Assembly (NCBI GenBank): GCA_965263205.1
Contig: CBDHHF010000025.1
Coordinates: 186,001 to 250,000 of the forward strand
Origin: JBCCIM01 sp965263205
GTDB lineage: Bacteria; Bacteroidota; Rhodothermia; Rhodothermales; JAHQVL01
DNA: 64,000 nucleotides
Direction: 5' to 3'
Part shown: one piece after another, positions 1 to 9,676 of the stretch
Layout of the letters: every line of letters starts with the position of its first letter
How positions within the stretch are numbered: the first letter of the stretch is position 1
The notes under the pieces: model-generated
Seen by the model: only the letters and a program-made list of their open reading frames with translations
What the model was told of the DNA's origin: nothing
Database searches by the model: none
Program-made: the position numbers and the translations under genes

Positions 1-155
1 CTCACCGTAACGGCGCGTTCAATGGCCGTAGCAATGTTCACCTGTACGGTATCTTGCGCAACTACAGCGGAAGGCAACAGCGCAGCCAGAAAAAAACAGA
101 GAGAAAGCGTGCGACGGGAAAAACTATTTTTGTACATTGAAACGAAAGGATTCAT
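1..155 (-). CDS. TolC-like outer membrane efflux protein (5' part only)
   Basis: Only the first ~51 codons are in the window; the gene runs off the left edge. Reading leftward from ATG at 153-155 (a second in-frame ATG is at 135-137) gives a basic start, a hydrophobic stretch ending in 'SAVVAQ' (a signal peptide), then 'TVQVNIATAIERAV', which resembles the first helix of outer-membrane factor proteins of the TolC/OprM family ('L-x-x-A-I-x-x-A'). Those proteins form the outer-membrane channel of efflux pumps or type I secretion. The gene diverges from the DUF721 gene at 241, so 156-240 should hold both promoters. The family call rests on a very short stretch; any secreted protein with a similar N-terminus would be an alternative. 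Confidence 0.5.
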   Translation of the reverse strand, partial: MNPFVSMYKNSFSRRTLSLCFFLAALLPSAVVAQDTVQVNIATAIERAVTV

Positions 156-240
156 AACCTGTCTGAATAGCGCACTGCCGCAATGGGACGTATAGTCCCG
201 CACGCTGAACATAAATTATTGAGGACGCAAAGAGGGTATC

Positions 241-531
241 ATGTCTGACAGCGGATTCAAGTCCCTGGGTGAAGCGATGGGTGGCCTGATAGACCAGTTG
301 GGTATAAAGCGTAAACTGGACGAGGCAACCGCCATCGAAACCTGGTACCAGATAGCCGGACCGACAATCAATGAGGTAACCGCTTCTGTCTGGATTGAAC
401 GCAGAAAACTCATTGTCAAAGTTTCCTCGTCCGTCTGGCGACAGGAGTTACATCTTCAGCGCCGGGCATGGCTTCAACGCTTAAACGAAAAAGCCGGCGC
501 TAATGTTGTGCAGGAAATAATATTCAGATAG
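241..531 (+). CDS. DUF721 / DciA-family protein
   Basis: A 96-residue protein that looks like a DUF721 (DciA-like) domain from end to end: an N-terminal helix with 'LGEAMGGLIDQLGIKRKLDEA', then 'WYQIAGPTINEVT' (the family's W-x-x-(I/V)-x-G-x-x-(I/V)-x-x-x-T core) and the basic strand segment 'VKVSSSVWRQELHLQR', matching the K-homology-like fold. In bacteria without DnaC/DnaI loaders, DciA helps load the replicative helicase DnaB; the same family commonly sits beside recF or gyrB. Here it stands between a divergent TolC-like gene and convergent fabF, so context adds nothing. The family assignment is good. The helicase-loading role is inferred from family knowledge, since short DUF721 proteins are less well studied than full-length DciA. 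Confidence 0.8.
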   Translation: MSDSGFKSLGEAMGGLIDQLGIKRKLDEATAIETWYQIAGPTINEVTASVWIERRKLIVKVSSSVWRQELHLQRRAWLQRLNEKAGANVVQEIIFR

Positions 532-560
532 TGGGTCTATAATCGCGCCACAAGACCTGC

Positions 561-1820
561 CTAGGCTACATACTTCTTGAATGCAACCGACGTATTGTGC
601 CCCCCGAAGCCGAAAGCATTACTGATGGCCACATCAACCGTTCTTTCCTGAGGCTTGTTGAACGTATAGTTCAAATCACACTGCTCATCAGGATGAACAA
701 AATTAATGGTTGGCGGCACAATATCGTGCATTGTAGACTTGATCACCGCGATGGCCTCGACAGCGCCTGCAGCACCAAGCAAATGCCCTGTCATGCTCTT
801 GGTTGAAGACACGTTCAGCTGGTATGCGTGGTCACCAAATACTTCTTTGATGGCCTGTGTCTCAGCAATATCGCCAAGTGGCGTCGACGTACCATGCATG
901 TTGAGGTAGTCGATATCTTCCAGCTTTAAATTTGCGTCCCGCAGAACAGACTGCATCGCGATGCGCGCGCCATTCCCATTGGGATCGGGGGCAGTCAGGT
1001 GATAAGCATCACCTGACATGCCAATGCCCAATATTTCTGCATAGATCCTGGCGCCACGCTTCTTGGCGTGCTCCAACTCCTCAATGTAAAGCGCACCGGC
1101 GCCCTCACCAATGACAAACCCATCCCGGGTTGCATCAAAAGGCCGGCTCGCGGTTTGGGGACTATCGTTGCGTTTGGACAACGCCTTCATGGCACCAAAT
1201 CCACCTACTCCCAGCTGTGTAATCGGAGCTTCTGCACCACCACAGAGTGCAGCATCGATCATACCGCGCTGAATGAGCATGCAGGCATCACCAATGTTGT
1301 GATTGCCCGTAGCACAGGCAGACACAATGCAGTAGTTCGGCCCTCTGAAGCCATAGCGGATGGAAATGTGTCCCGTCGCGATGTCAGGGATCAACATGGG
1401 AATAAAAAACGGAGAGAGGCGACGCGGACCGTTGTCTTTGTGAATATCCGACTGTTCCTGAAACGTCTGAATACCCCCAATGCCGCTACCAAAGATCACC
1501 GCAGTACGGTCTTTTTCTTCAGTAGTAAGCTTTTCCGGGTCGATACCAGCGTCTTTAACCGCCTGGTCGCAAGCCACTACGGCAAACTGCGTAAACCGGT
1601 CCTGCCGGCGGGCAGCCTTCCTGTCGAGGTAATCGAGGGGATCAAACCCCTTTAATTCACAGGCAAACTTGGTGCTATAGGCCTCGTTGTCAAACAGGGT
1701 AATGGCATCACAACCACTTACCCCGTTCATCAATCCGTCCCAAAAATCATCAACTGAATTACCAATCGGGGTGAGGGCCCCCATGCCTGTTACAACTACT
1801 CTGCGCAAGCCGTTTTGCAT
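561..1820 (-). CDS. fabF: 3-oxoacyl-[acyl-carrier-protein] synthase II
   Basis: A 419-residue KAS II condensing enzyme that elongates acyl-ACP with malonyl-ACP in cytosolic type II fatty acid synthesis. The thiolase fold is complete: N-terminal 'RRVVVTGMGALTPIG', the nucleophile Cys169 in 'SACATGNH', the first catalytic His in 'NMHGTSTPLGD' and the second in 'TGHLLGAAGA', followed by the glycine-rich 'NAFGFGGHN' tail. Length is normal for FabF (410-420). It lies 102 bp downstream of acpP on the same strand, so the two probably form an operon, as in most bacteria; fabG and fabD are not beside them. The ATG at 1818-1820 puts the conserved N-terminal strand at the expected position. Confidence 0.97.
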   Translation of the reverse strand: MQNGLRRVVVTGMGALTPIGNSVDDFWDGLMNGVSGCDAITLFDNEAYSTKFACELKGFDPLDYLDRKAARRQDRFTQFAVVACDQAVKDAGIDPEKLTTEEKDRTAVIFGSGIGGIQTFQEQSDIHKDNGPRRLSPFFIPMLIPDIATGHISIRYGFRGPNYCIVSACATGNHNIGDACMLIQRGMIDAALCGGAEAPITQLGVGGFGAMKALSKRNDSPQTASRPFDATRDGFVIGEGAGALYIEELEHAKKRGARIYAEILGIGMSGDAYHLTAPDPNGNGARIAMQSVLRDANLKLEDIDYLNMHGTSTPLGDIAETQAIKEVFGDHAYQLNVSSTKSMTGHLLGAAGAVEAIAVIKSTMHDIVPPTINFVHPDEQCDLNYTFNKPQERTVDVAISNAFGFGGHNTSVAFKKYVA

Positions 1821-1922
1821 ATTCCTGCTGAGTAAATTACAATCTTAATGGTGTTGAGACTGTAGCATATAGTGGGTGGTGAGCTACAGTCGAACTCAAA
1901 ATAAAACGCAGTGGATGGCTAC

Positions 1923-2159
1923 TTAGCCTACGTTCTCTTTGAGGTAGCTGATTGCATCACCCACGGTAGAAATTTTCTCGGCATCCTCATCGGGAATGGT
2001 CACGTCGAATTCTTTTTCGAATTCCATGATCATCTCAACCGTGTCAAGAGAGTCAGCGCCAAGGTCGTTGGTAAATGATGCCTCGAGCTTTACGTCTTCT
2101 TCTTCTACACCAAGTTTATCAACGATAATTTCTGTGACTTTGGCTTGGATATCTGCCAT
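1923..2159 (-). CDS. acpP: Acyl carrier protein
   Basis: A 78-residue acidic protein and the carrier of growing fatty acyl chains. The phosphopantetheine attachment serine lies in 'LGADSLDTVEM', the DSL motif at the start of helix II, and helix III and the C-terminus ('AISYLKENV') are standard. A longer open frame extends upstream to 2210, but its extra 17 residues do not match the family; ATG at 2157-2159 ('MADIQAKVTEII') gives the canonical start. There is no obvious Shine-Dalgarno sequence, which is common in this part of the bacterial tree. Likely co-transcribed with fabF. It diverges from metK across the 2160-2626 gap. Confidence 0.97.
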   Translation of the reverse strand: MADIQAKVTEIIVDKLGVEEEDVKLEASFTNDLGADSLDTVEMIMEFEKEFDVTIPDEDAEKISTVGDAISYLKENVG

Positions 2160-2626
2160 AATAACAAGTTCGCTTGTGGTTAAAAAAATAATAGACCTGA
2201 GACTGATCATCTCGAGGCCAGCTCATGAAATAGCTAGTGGTTATACGCAACCGGGTTCCCAAGAGCACGCCTAAATTAAAGCAGGCACCCGGCAGAAGCA
2301 ATACGCACGTTTCAAGAGCGAAAAACAGGCGGGTTTTATAGCGTACGGCAGTATAAGTTTCTTCACAAAAACGTACCTGAATAGGCTTTTATACCTACCG
2401 CCGGCACATACCTGTTAATGGACAGCCTCTAATTGCCGAAATAGAATTTAAGCGGAATCTACCCTTTTCAGTAGAATGGGGCGCGCAATTTTAATATCAT
2501 ACCCGCAACGTTATACTGTGTAACGAGAACGTTTAATAAACAACGACAGAACAAACCTATCTGGCCCTTCTGGCGTTGTACCCCTCCTGCAGCAGTAATC
2601 TTACTAATCTCATATAGAATTACCTT
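2160..2626. other. Divergent intergenic region acpP/metK
   Basis: This 467-bp gap must carry the promoters of acpP (leftward) and metK (rightward). Its right half is A/T-rich. I looked for a SAM riboswitch ahead of metK and saw none of the conserved SAM-I, SAM-II or SAM-IV cores. No convincing gene, repeat or terminator is visible. Confidence 0.5.
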
Positions 2627-3796
2627 ATGGCCTACCTATTTACGTCAGAGTCTGTATCAGAAGGACATCCCGACAAGGTTTCAGATCAAATTTCAGATGC
2701 CATTCTGGACACCTTGCTAAAAGATGATCCACACAGCCGCGTAGCCGTTGAAACACTCGTCACAACAGGCCTTGTGATTCTATCTGGTGAAGTTACAACC
2801 AAAACATTTGCCGACTTGCAGCAGGTTGCCCGGCAGGTGATTCGCGATATCGGGTACACCGATCCGCGTCTCAGTTTTGATGCAGACTCTTGCGGCGTGC
2901 TAAACAGCATCCACGAGCAAAGTGCAGATATTAGCCAGGGTGTGAGCGCTGGCGAGGGGCTGCATGCAGAACAGGGGGCTGGCGACCAGGGCATGATGTT
3001 CGGTTACGCCAGCAAAGAAACACCTGAATTGATGCCCATGACGCTGATGCTCTCCCATCAGTTGCTGCACGAACTGGCTCGTATCCGCAAGCAAACAGAC
3101 GAAATGCCGTATTTGCGCCCGGATTCCAAAAGCCAGGTCACCATTGAATATGAAGATGACCGCCGAACGCCGAAGCGTATCCATACCGTTGTTGTTTCCA
3201 CACAGCACGATGAAGAAGTTAGTCTGCAGAAAATCGAAGATGACGTTCGCAGCATCCTGATCCCGCGCGTTGTACCGAATCATCTGGTGGATGACAATCT
3301 CATTTTGCACGTCAACCCAACCGGCCGGTTTGTGATTGGTGGCCCACATGGCGACACAGGACTTACAGGCCGCAAGATTATTGTCGATACCTATGGCGGA
3401 CGCGGTGCGCATGGTGGCGGTGCATTTAGCGGTAAAGACGCGTCTAAAGTTGATAGATCAGCAGCCTATGCTGCACGGCACGTGGCTAAAAACATTGTGG
3501 GTGCCGACCTGGCAGACGAAGTTCTTGTCCAGGTTGCTTACGCAATTGGTGTCGCGGAACCCGTATCTATTGACGTTAATACTTATGGTACAGGAGTTGT
3601 GGATGATAAACGCCTGGTACAAATTGTCCGAGAAATTTTCGATTTGAGACCTGCGGCTATTATCAATCGCCTCGAACTGCTGAAACCAAACTTCAAGGCC
3701 ACTGCCGCGTACGGTCATTTTGGACGCCCTGAATTCACTTGGGAAGCGCTCGACCACGTGGATGAACTCAAGCAAGCTGCAGCCCAACTCGCTTAA
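2627..3796 (+). CDS. metK: S-adenosylmethionine synthetase
   Basis: A 389-residue enzyme that makes S-adenosylmethionine from methionine and ATP in the cytosol. It starts 'MAYLFTSESVSEGHPDK', where the His-Pro-Asp-Lys contacts ATP phosphates. The second signature 'GAGDQGMMFGYA' and the glycine-rich P-loop-like 'GGGAFSGKDASKVDRSAAY' are intact, and the length matches the family (380-400). It is monocistronic by appearance, with an 82-bp gap before the next gene, an unrelated secreted protease. No SAM-sensing leader was found, so regulation is not evident from sequence. Confidence 0.97.
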   Translation: MAYLFTSESVSEGHPDKVSDQISDAILDTLLKDDPHSRVAVETLVTTGLVILSGEVTTKTFADLQQVARQVIRDIGYTDPRLSFDADSCGVLNSIHEQSADISQGVSAGEGLHAEQGAGDQGMMFGYASKETPELMPMTLMLSHQLLHELARIRKQTDEMPYLRPDSKSQVTIEYEDDRRTPKRIHTVVVSTQHDEEVSLQKIEDDVRSILIPRVVPNHLVDDNLILHVNPTGRFVIGGPHGDTGLTGRKIIVDTYGGRGAHGGGAFSGKDASKVDRSAAYAARHVAKNIVGADLADEVLVQVAYAIGVAEPVSIDVNTYGTGVVDDKRLVQIVREIFDLRPAAIINRLELLKPNFKATAAYGHFGRPEFTWEALDHVDELKQAAAQLA

Positions 3797-3878
3797 CGCC
3801 TTACGCCAACCGACCCTGGCCACACGCGGTGTAACGCGCTAGTACAAGCAAACCTGTTGGGCTGACTAAAACTTTCCC

Positions 3879-6800
3879 ATGAAGTTTAACGCCCTACGTC
3901 TATCAGCTTTTCTGCTGTCTATTTCTTTTTTGCTGTCGTTTAGCTCGATTGCCCATGCCCAGGTCAAATCGGCTGCACGCCAGGCTATTGATATTCTGCT
4001 GCCCAATGCAGCCGTCTATTTTGTTGACAGTGACCCTTCTGCCCAATTCAACACAGCACGCGCCGGCAACGACGTTCTGGATCTTGATGCGCGCATTGTA
4101 CGCAGCCGTTATCGTATTGAAACAGCTATGCCGGCAGGCTTAGCACCCGAAGTCGCGGCCAGACGCTACCTGTCCGATGAAAAGAACACGTTTGGTCTAT
4201 CGGACGATCTAGATGAATTCCGTGTCCAGCGGGTTGTCGCCGGCGATTACAGTACGCACGTAACCCTTCAACAATACCACGCTGACATACCCGTTCACGG
4301 GCGCTATATCCAGGTGAACCTGGATGCAACCAATCGGCCAACCATGGTCCTCAATGGTGTTGCGACAAAGCTCCCGACGCTGCCGACCCAACCGCGTATT
4401 TCTACTACAGACGCGAAGAGCACCATTGCAACGCTGCTTCAAGCCGATGACCTGCGTACAGCGGATCCTGTATTGGTCATTTATCCCGGCGAAACCCCTG
4501 CGCTCGCCTGGCACCTCGTCGCATGGCCCGAATTTCCAGCTGTAGAACTTGAAGTGCTCATTAATGCCATTGATGGTTCGGTCATTCAAATTCAGAATAC
4601 CAGTACGCATGTGTCTCCCGCAAAGGGAATCACAACGTCTACAGCGTCAGGTGCAACGACACAACATGCTCATGTTCACCATGCATCTGTACGACGCGTC
4701 GATGGGACAGGTCTCGTATTCGATCCTGATCCACTCACAACAGCCGGGCAATTTTACGGCACCCCCTATCTGGACAACAACGATGTAGACGCTGACGCCA
4801 TCAATGCACAGCGCATCCTGGTCGATTTATTTGATATTTCGCAAGATAACCAGGGGATGTACCGCCTGACAGGACCACATGTCGACATTGTCGGCGAAAC
4901 GTCCGGCGGCACCAGTGTGTACGCACCGCCCGCAGAAGCAACCCCGAATGGCTTCCAATACACGCGCGCCAATGATTTTTTTGAAGCCGTCAACGTGTAC
5001 TATCACATCGATAAAAGCCAACGCTATCTACAAGGACTAAACATTGGACGGGATATCCAGAACTTGTCGATTCGCACCAACCCACACGGCTTGGGCCTCG
5101 AAGACAATTCGCGGTATTTCACTACACAAAATTACATAGCGTTTGGCCAGGGTGGCGTAGATGATGCCGAGGATGCACACGTAATCTGGCACGAATACGG
5201 TCATGCCTTACTCCAGGGCAGTGCACCTGGCCTACTCAACAGCAGCGAAGGCCAGGCACTGCACGAGGGCTGGGCAGACTACTGGGCTGCCTCATATGCC
5301 AGGAGCCTGGCAGAAGACAGCAACGTTCCACGCGATGACTGGCGTTCCCTGTTCAAATGGGATAGCGGAGACGGATCCATTTGGCAAGGCCGCGAGATGA
5401 ACTTCACAGGCAAGTATCCAGAAAACACGTTTTGCGACGGCGGCGGATTTCAGTGTAATATCTACGCGGATGGTATTATGTGGGCAACAACATTGATGGA
5501 AGTCTATGATGCCCTGGGCCGCGAAACCACGGATCGTCTTGCCCTTGCTTCGCACGGCTATCTGATGCACCCCGTCTCTTTTCGTGACGCTGCTGAAGCC
5601 ATGGTGCAGGCCGATGCAGACCTGCATGCCGGCGCAAACATCAGCGCGTTACTTACGGTCTTCAGTGAACGAGGCCTGCTTGATATTTCAACCTTTGGGC
5701 CGTTTGTTCAGCATGAAGAACTACCCGCAGTTGAACAACTGGGTGGTAGCATTCCGGTGAATGTATCAGCAACAGCCATCTCTGCTCCGATCAGCAGAGT
5801 ATCTATGATTTATACCGTGGATGATGGCGACGCTGAAATGCTCGACTTCACAAATGAAACGGCTGACAATTACATCGCAACCCTGCCGCTGCCGGCAACA
5901 GTAAGCACCATCTCATACTACATTGAGGTCGAAGACGAATTGGGCTTAGTCTCGCGACTCCCTGCTTCTGACTTCCTCAACTACAGCTTTTCTATCGGTC
6001 CAGATAATCTGGCACCAAGCATCCAGCATGTCCAGCAACCATCCGTCACGCTGGTCGACTGGCCGGCAACCCTGGTCGCCACAGTAGAAGACAACCTGGG
6101 TATCGATGCCGTACAGGCCATCTACCGGATACAAGACACCCAGGGCAATGTCGTTGCAGATGACGCATTTGAACTGGCATTTTCAGATGGGGCCTACCGT
6201 GGCACGTTTCCCGTAGGCGTTGAGGCACTGGAGCCCGGCAGCACGGTATCGTATCAGTTGCTGGCTCGTGACATCTCTGTTGCCGGCAATGAAACACTGT
6301 TGCCAGAAACAGGCTACTACGTTTTCAATATTGTAATCGAAGGAGGCATTTTTAGGCAGTACGACTTTGAAACCGAAATAGAAGGCATTTCGGGTACAGA
6401 TGATTGGTCGCGCGCCGCTCCTGCCTTCGGTGTCAACTTTGCTCACTCAGGCGACTTTGTCTGGGCAACTGCCCCGGACGCCGCCTACAGCGCAACTGCA
6501 ACACACGCGACGCTTGCGTTGCCCCCCATGAATTTGATTGGCATCCAGGAAGCCTACCTTGTCTTCTGGCACTGGTATGACACAGAGCACGATGGCAGCG
6601 CTTCACCAGATTCCGATGCATCAACACAGCTATGGGATGGGGGTAATGTAAAAGCCTCTGTGGATGGCGGCACAACCTGGGTGTCCCTCACCCCGGATGG
6701 CGGTTACAATGGCACCATTGCCTCGGGCCGGCAAAACCCACTCGAAGGCGAGCAGGCCTTCGGAGGCTACAGCTTTGGATGGCGACAGGAAGTTGTGCCG

Positions 6801-8048
6801 CTGCCAACGGGATCAGAAGTAATGCTCCGGTTTGACTTCGGCTCAGACGTTGGCAATACTGAAGAAGCTGTTGATTTTGCTGGCTGGTTATTGGATGACA
6901 TTGCCGTGCTAATTGAACGCCCCGTCGACACAAACATCCCACAGGCAACGTTGCTACCACAAGCCAACACGGTCCGTGAAGCGGACCAGCTACCGCCTAC
7001 ACCATACGTAGAATTGTTTGATAGCACGGGCGTAGCGGATGTCTTTGTCGACTACGCATTCCTCAACGACGCGGGCATTCCTGATGGCAGCTACAGATTA
7101 GCCATGAGTACATCGCGCAGCCTTGCCTTTTCGGGTGATTTCCCATTTGCGGCAACGCGCACATTCAACGTAGGCGACGTACTGACGTATCGGGTCAGGG
7201 TATCTGACTTTGCCGGCAACACCCGCACGTTCCCAGATGCAGATGCCTCACCGTTTACGATTGAATACAGGCTGATGGACAGCATCAACCTGCTCAGCAA
7301 CGCTACCCCATCCGGCTTGTGGAAGCAGGACGAATCAGCGTGGACCCTTTCAGCTCAGGCCACACACGACGAGGTATCCAGTCTTGTATGGGGGCCACTC
7401 GATCTGCCAGATAATGTTGACAATCTGCAGGTGGTACTGACACACGAATACAGCTTCCTGGCCAACCACGGTGGCAACCTGAAACTTTCAACCGATTTTG
7501 CAACTACCTGGAACGTGCTAGAGCCCACTGATGGCTATCGAGGCAATCTGGCTGATGCGGAGACCGTCCCGGAAAGCATGCGCGGCCAGGGCGCAATAAC
7601 AGGGCAACAAACGGGCACACAGTTGCTGACTTTCGACTTACTTGAACAGAAAGGCAAGCAAGTATGGTTGCGTGTCGATTTTGGTGCGCAAAGTAAACTG
7701 GCCGGCAGTGAGTTCTGGCGCGTACGCGAAGCGGCACTTACCTATTCCACGCTCGAAACCGTCGACGGCGGCTTTGACATCCCGCGCAGCCTGACGCTCC
7801 ACGCGAACTATCCCGATCCGTTTGTTTCACAAACTACCCTGGGATACACCCTGGCGGCAAGCGACCAGGTTATCCTCTCGGTTTACGATGTCCTTGGTCG
7901 TCGGGTACAAACCATAGTGGACGGCCAGCAGGCAGCCGGCACCTACACCTTCGACTTTGATGGGTCAGCGCTCCCCAACGGGGTGTACCTGCTTCGCCTG
8001 GAAACAACCCAGGGTGCCCGCACCGAGCGAATGATCATCGCCAGATAA
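3879..8048 (+). CDS. Secreted M36 (fungalysin)-like metalloprotease with C-terminal sorting domain
   Basis: 1389 residues. A signal peptide ('LLSFSSIAHAQ') leads into an FTP-type propeptide region, then a metalloprotease domain with the zinc motif HEYGH at residues 438-442 and a downstream Glu463 in 'LHEGWADYW', the arrangement of the M36 fungalysin family (EGW-[AS]-D). The middle (about 780-1010 and 1150-1300) holds jelly-roll domains with 'VSLTPDGGYNG'-type loops, as seen in immune inhibitor A-like proteases. The last ~85 residues are a Por-type/T9SS type A sorting domain ('SVYDVLGRRVQTI', 'LPNGVYLLRL') with the signature in the variant form 'NYPDPFVSQTT'. The protein is probably exported across the inner membrane by Sec and across the outer membrane by type IX secretion, then cut and anchored or released. 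Substrate unknown; scavenging of external protein is the usual role. Confidence 0.87.
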   Translation: MKFNALRLSAFLLSISFLLSFSSIAHAQVKSAARQAIDILLPNAAVYFVDSDPSAQFNTARAGNDVLDLDARIVRSRYRIETAMPAGLAPEVAARRYLSDEKNTFGLSDDLDEFRVQRVVAGDYSTHVTLQQYHADIPVHGRYIQVNLDATNRPTMVLNGVATKLPTLPTQPRISTTDAKSTIATLLQADDLRTADPVLVIYPGETPALAWHLVAWPEFPAVELEVLINAIDGSVIQIQNTSTHVSPAKGITTSTASGATTQHAHVHHASVRRVDGTGLVFDPDPLTTAGQFYGTPYLDNNDVDADAINAQRILVDLFDISQDNQGMYRLTGPHVDIVGETSGGTSVYAPPAEATPNGFQYTRANDFFEAVNVYYHIDKSQRYLQGLNIGRDIQNLSIRTNPHGLGLEDNSRYFTTQNYIAFGQGGVDDAEDAHVIWHEYGHALLQGSAPGLLNSSEGQALHEGWADYWAASYARSLAEDSNVPRDDWRSLFKWDSGDGSIWQGREMNFTGKYPENTFCDGGGFQCNIYADGIMWATTLMEVYDALGRETTDRLALASHGYLMHPVSFRDAAEAMVQADADLHAGANISALLTVFSERGLLDISTFGPFVQHEELPAVEQLGGSIPVNVSATAISAPISRVSMIYTVDDGDAEMLDFTNETADNYIATLPLPATVSTISYYIEVEDELGLVSRLPASDFLNYSFSIGPDNLAPSIQHVQQPSVTLVDWPATLVATVEDNLGIDAVQAIYRIQDTQGNVVADDAFELAFSDGAYRGTFPVGVEALEPGSTVSYQLLARDISVAGNETLLPETGYYVFNIVIEGGIFRQYDFETEIEGISGTDDWSRAAPAFGVNFAHSGDFVWATAPDAAYSATATHATLALPPMNLIGIQEAYLVFWHWYDTEHDGSASPDSDASTQLWDGGNVKASVDGGTTWVSLTPDGGYNGTIASGRQNPLEGEQAFGGYSFGWRQEVVPLPTGSEVMLRFDFGSDVGNTEEAVDFAGWLLDDIAVLIERPVDTNIPQATLLPQANTVREADQLPPTPYVELFDSTGVADVFVDYAFLNDAGIPDGSYRLAMSTSRSLAFSGDFPFAATRTFNVGDVLTYRVRVSDFAGNTRTFPDADASPFTIEYRLMDSINLLSNATPSGLWKQDESAWTLSAQATHDEVSSLVWGPLDLPDNVDNLQVVLTHEYSFLANHGGNLKLSTDFATTWNVLEPTDGYRGNLADAETVPESMRGQGAITGQQTGTQLLTFDLLEQKGKQVWLRVDFGAQSKLAGSEFWRVREAALTYSTLETVDGGFDIPRSLTLHANYPDPFVSQTTLGYTLAASDQVILSVYDVLGRRVQTIVDGQQAAGTYTFDFDGSALPNGVYLLRLETTQGARTERMIIAR

Positions 8049-8062
8049 CCTCTGACATAAAA

Positions 8063-8092
8063 AAACCGCAAGGCACCAAAGCACCTTGCGGT
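8063..8092 (-). terminator. Rho-independent terminator of fdxA
   Basis: A 9-bp perfect inverted repeat (8065-8073 with 8084-8092, arm ACCGCAAGG) has a 10-nt loop. On the minus strand it is followed by a run of T (AAAAAAA at 8059-8065 on the plus strand), which fits termination of the leftward fdxA transcript. Confidence 0.8.
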
Positions 8093-8121
8093 CTCAACAT
8101 CCCAGCAAAGCAGGCGACCTA

Positions 8122-8472
8122 CTATTCTTCAGTAGCCCAATCGAGAATATTCTCTTCAGATTTTTCTTTGCTTGCCCATTCCTCTGCATCAGGTAAGGCA
8201 TCCTGTTTCTCAACAATGTTCTTGTCAAGCTTCTGCCATTTGTCAGCAAGGTATGCATTCCATTGCTCGTAGTGCGCAAGATTCTCAGGCAGCTCGTCTT
8301 CCGCGTAAATGGCCTCTACAGGACATACAGGCACACAGGCGTTGCAATCAATACACTCGTCTGGGTGAATAACTAGAAAGTTGGGGCCCTCATAAAAACA
8401 ATCAACGGGGCAGACTTCAACGCAATCGGTGTGTTTGCAATTGATACAAGCCTCTGTTACTACATATGGCAT
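8122..8472 (-). CDS. fdxA: 7Fe (3Fe-4S/4Fe-4S) ferredoxin
   Basis: 116 residues. The N-terminal half is a typical Azotobacter-type seven-iron ferredoxin: 'CINCKHTDCVEVCPVDCF' (Cys9, 12, 17, 21, 25) for the 3Fe-4S/4Fe-4S pair and 'CIDCNACVPVCPVEAIY' for the second cluster. It acts as a low-potential cytosolic electron carrier. The C-terminal ~50 residues are charged, as in the family's long form. A strong Shine-Dalgarno-like sequence (AGGAGG, complement at 8481-8486) precedes the ATG at 8470-8472, unusual in this window. It has its own terminator and convergent neighbour, so it is probably monocistronic. The redox partner is not evident. Confidence 0.93.
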   Translation of the reverse strand: MPYVVTEACINCKHTDCVEVCPVDCFYEGPNFLVIHPDECIDCNACVPVCPVEAIYAEDELPENLAHYEQWNAYLADKWQKLDKNIVEKQDALPDAEEWASKEKSEENILDWATEE

Positions 8473-8662
8473 AGGAGCTACCTCCTCTATCTGTAAAAGC
8501 GATTAGGGTGCGTAAAGATCTTCAGCGGGAAAATAATGCATGGAGGCATGCGAATCCAAACTTTTTTGCAGCTTGAAGACCAGCCCTTTGGCAAGCCGGC
8601 AAATATTTCCTTATCAGGAAAAAAATGCCGCACATTTCTACAGCATCGATCCCGAAGCCTGA

Positions 8663-9676
8663 CTACTCAAACAAGTCGCCAATTTGCCCGGGATGCAGGC
8701 GATTAAAATGTTCATAAGCTCGCGGTGTCGCAAGCCGGCCGCGAGGTGTTCTTTCCAGAAAACCCTCCTGAATCAGGTACGGCTCGTATACCTCCTCGAT
8801 AGTACCCGCATCTTCTCCAACAGACACAGCCAAATTCGAAAGGCCCGTGGGGCCGCCACCAAACTTCTCGATAATCGAGAGCAAGATGCGTTTGTCCATT
8901 TCATCAAGCCCCTCTTCATCAACATCCTGGGCATTGAGCGAAAAGTCGGCTATTTCCAGCGTGATCCGGCCATCGCCTTTCACCTCGGCAAAATCGCGCG
9001 TACGGCGAAGGAGACGATTGGCAATGCGAGGCGTACCCCGGCTTCGGCGCGCAATTTCGAAGGCCCCGTCTTCGTCTATTTCCACATTCAGAATGCCGGC
9101 AGAGCGAGTTACAATTTTCTGAAGGAGTTCAGCAGTGTAATAATCGTATCGGAAGTCGATACCAAAGCGGGCGCGCATGGGTGCTGTTAGCAAGCCTTTT
9201 CGCGTTGTTGCACCAATGAGCGTAAACGGCGGCAAGGTTATCTGCACACTGCGCGCATTGGGGCCGGCATCGATGATGATATCGATTTTATAGTCCTCCA
9301 TCGCAGAGTACAGATACTCTTCAACGATAGGGCTGAGGCGGTGGATTTCGTCGATAAAAAGAACGTCGCCTTCGTTCAGGTTTGTCAAAATGCCGGCAAT
9401 GCTTGCAGGCTTGTCGATCACAGGCCCACTGGTACTCTTAATACCGGCCCCCATCTCCTCAGCAATGATGTACGCAAGCGTCGTTTTACCCAAACCTGGC
9501 GGACCCGAGAGCAGCACATGATCAAGCGCCTCGCCTCGCTGTAACGCCGCCGTCACAAACACATGCAGGTTCTCTTTTATCTTTTCCTGACCAACAAAAT
9601 CGTCCAGCCGTGATGGCCGTAGCATTTTCTCCAGGTCTTCGTCTTTCGACTCAAGGGGCCGTTGATGGGATTGCAT
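8663..9676 (-). CDS. ruvB: Holliday junction branch migration DNA helicase RuvB
   Basis: 337 residues, the standard RuvB length. It contains Walker A 'GPPGLGKTTLA' near residue 58, Walker B 'LFIDEIHRL', sensor 'LIGATTR' and the C-terminal winged helix ('LERTPRGRLATPRAYEHF'). RuvB forms the hexameric ATPase motor that drives RuvA-bound Holliday junctions; RuvC then resolves them. No ruvA or ruvC is adjacent, so the resolvasome genes are scattered here. The gene stands alone on the minus strand between fdxA and a 560-bp gap. Confidence 0.97.
   Translation of the reverse strand: MQSHQRPLESKDEDLEKMLRPSRLDDFVGQEKIKENLHVFVTAALQRGEALDHVLLSGPPGLGKTTLAYIIAEEMGAGIKSTSGPVIDKPASIAGILTNLNEGDVLFIDEIHRLSPIVEEYLYSAMEDYKIDIIIDAGPNARSVQITLPPFTLIGATTRKGLLTAPMRARFGIDFRYDYYTAELLQKIVTRSAGILNVEIDEDGAFEIARRSRGTPRIANRLLRRTRDFAEVKGDGRITLEIADFSLNAQDVDEEGLDEMDKRILLSIIEKFGGGPTGLSNLAVSVGEDAGTIEEVYEPYLIQEGFLERTPRGRLATPRAYEHFNRLHPGQIGDLFE

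Noticed and set aside
1068..1655. 195-codon frame opposite fabF
   Set aside because: A shadow of the fabF coding strand; no motif and no start signal.
2160..2626. SAM riboswitch ahead of metK
   Set aside because: None of the conserved core blocks of SAM-I, SAM-II or SAM-IV is present.
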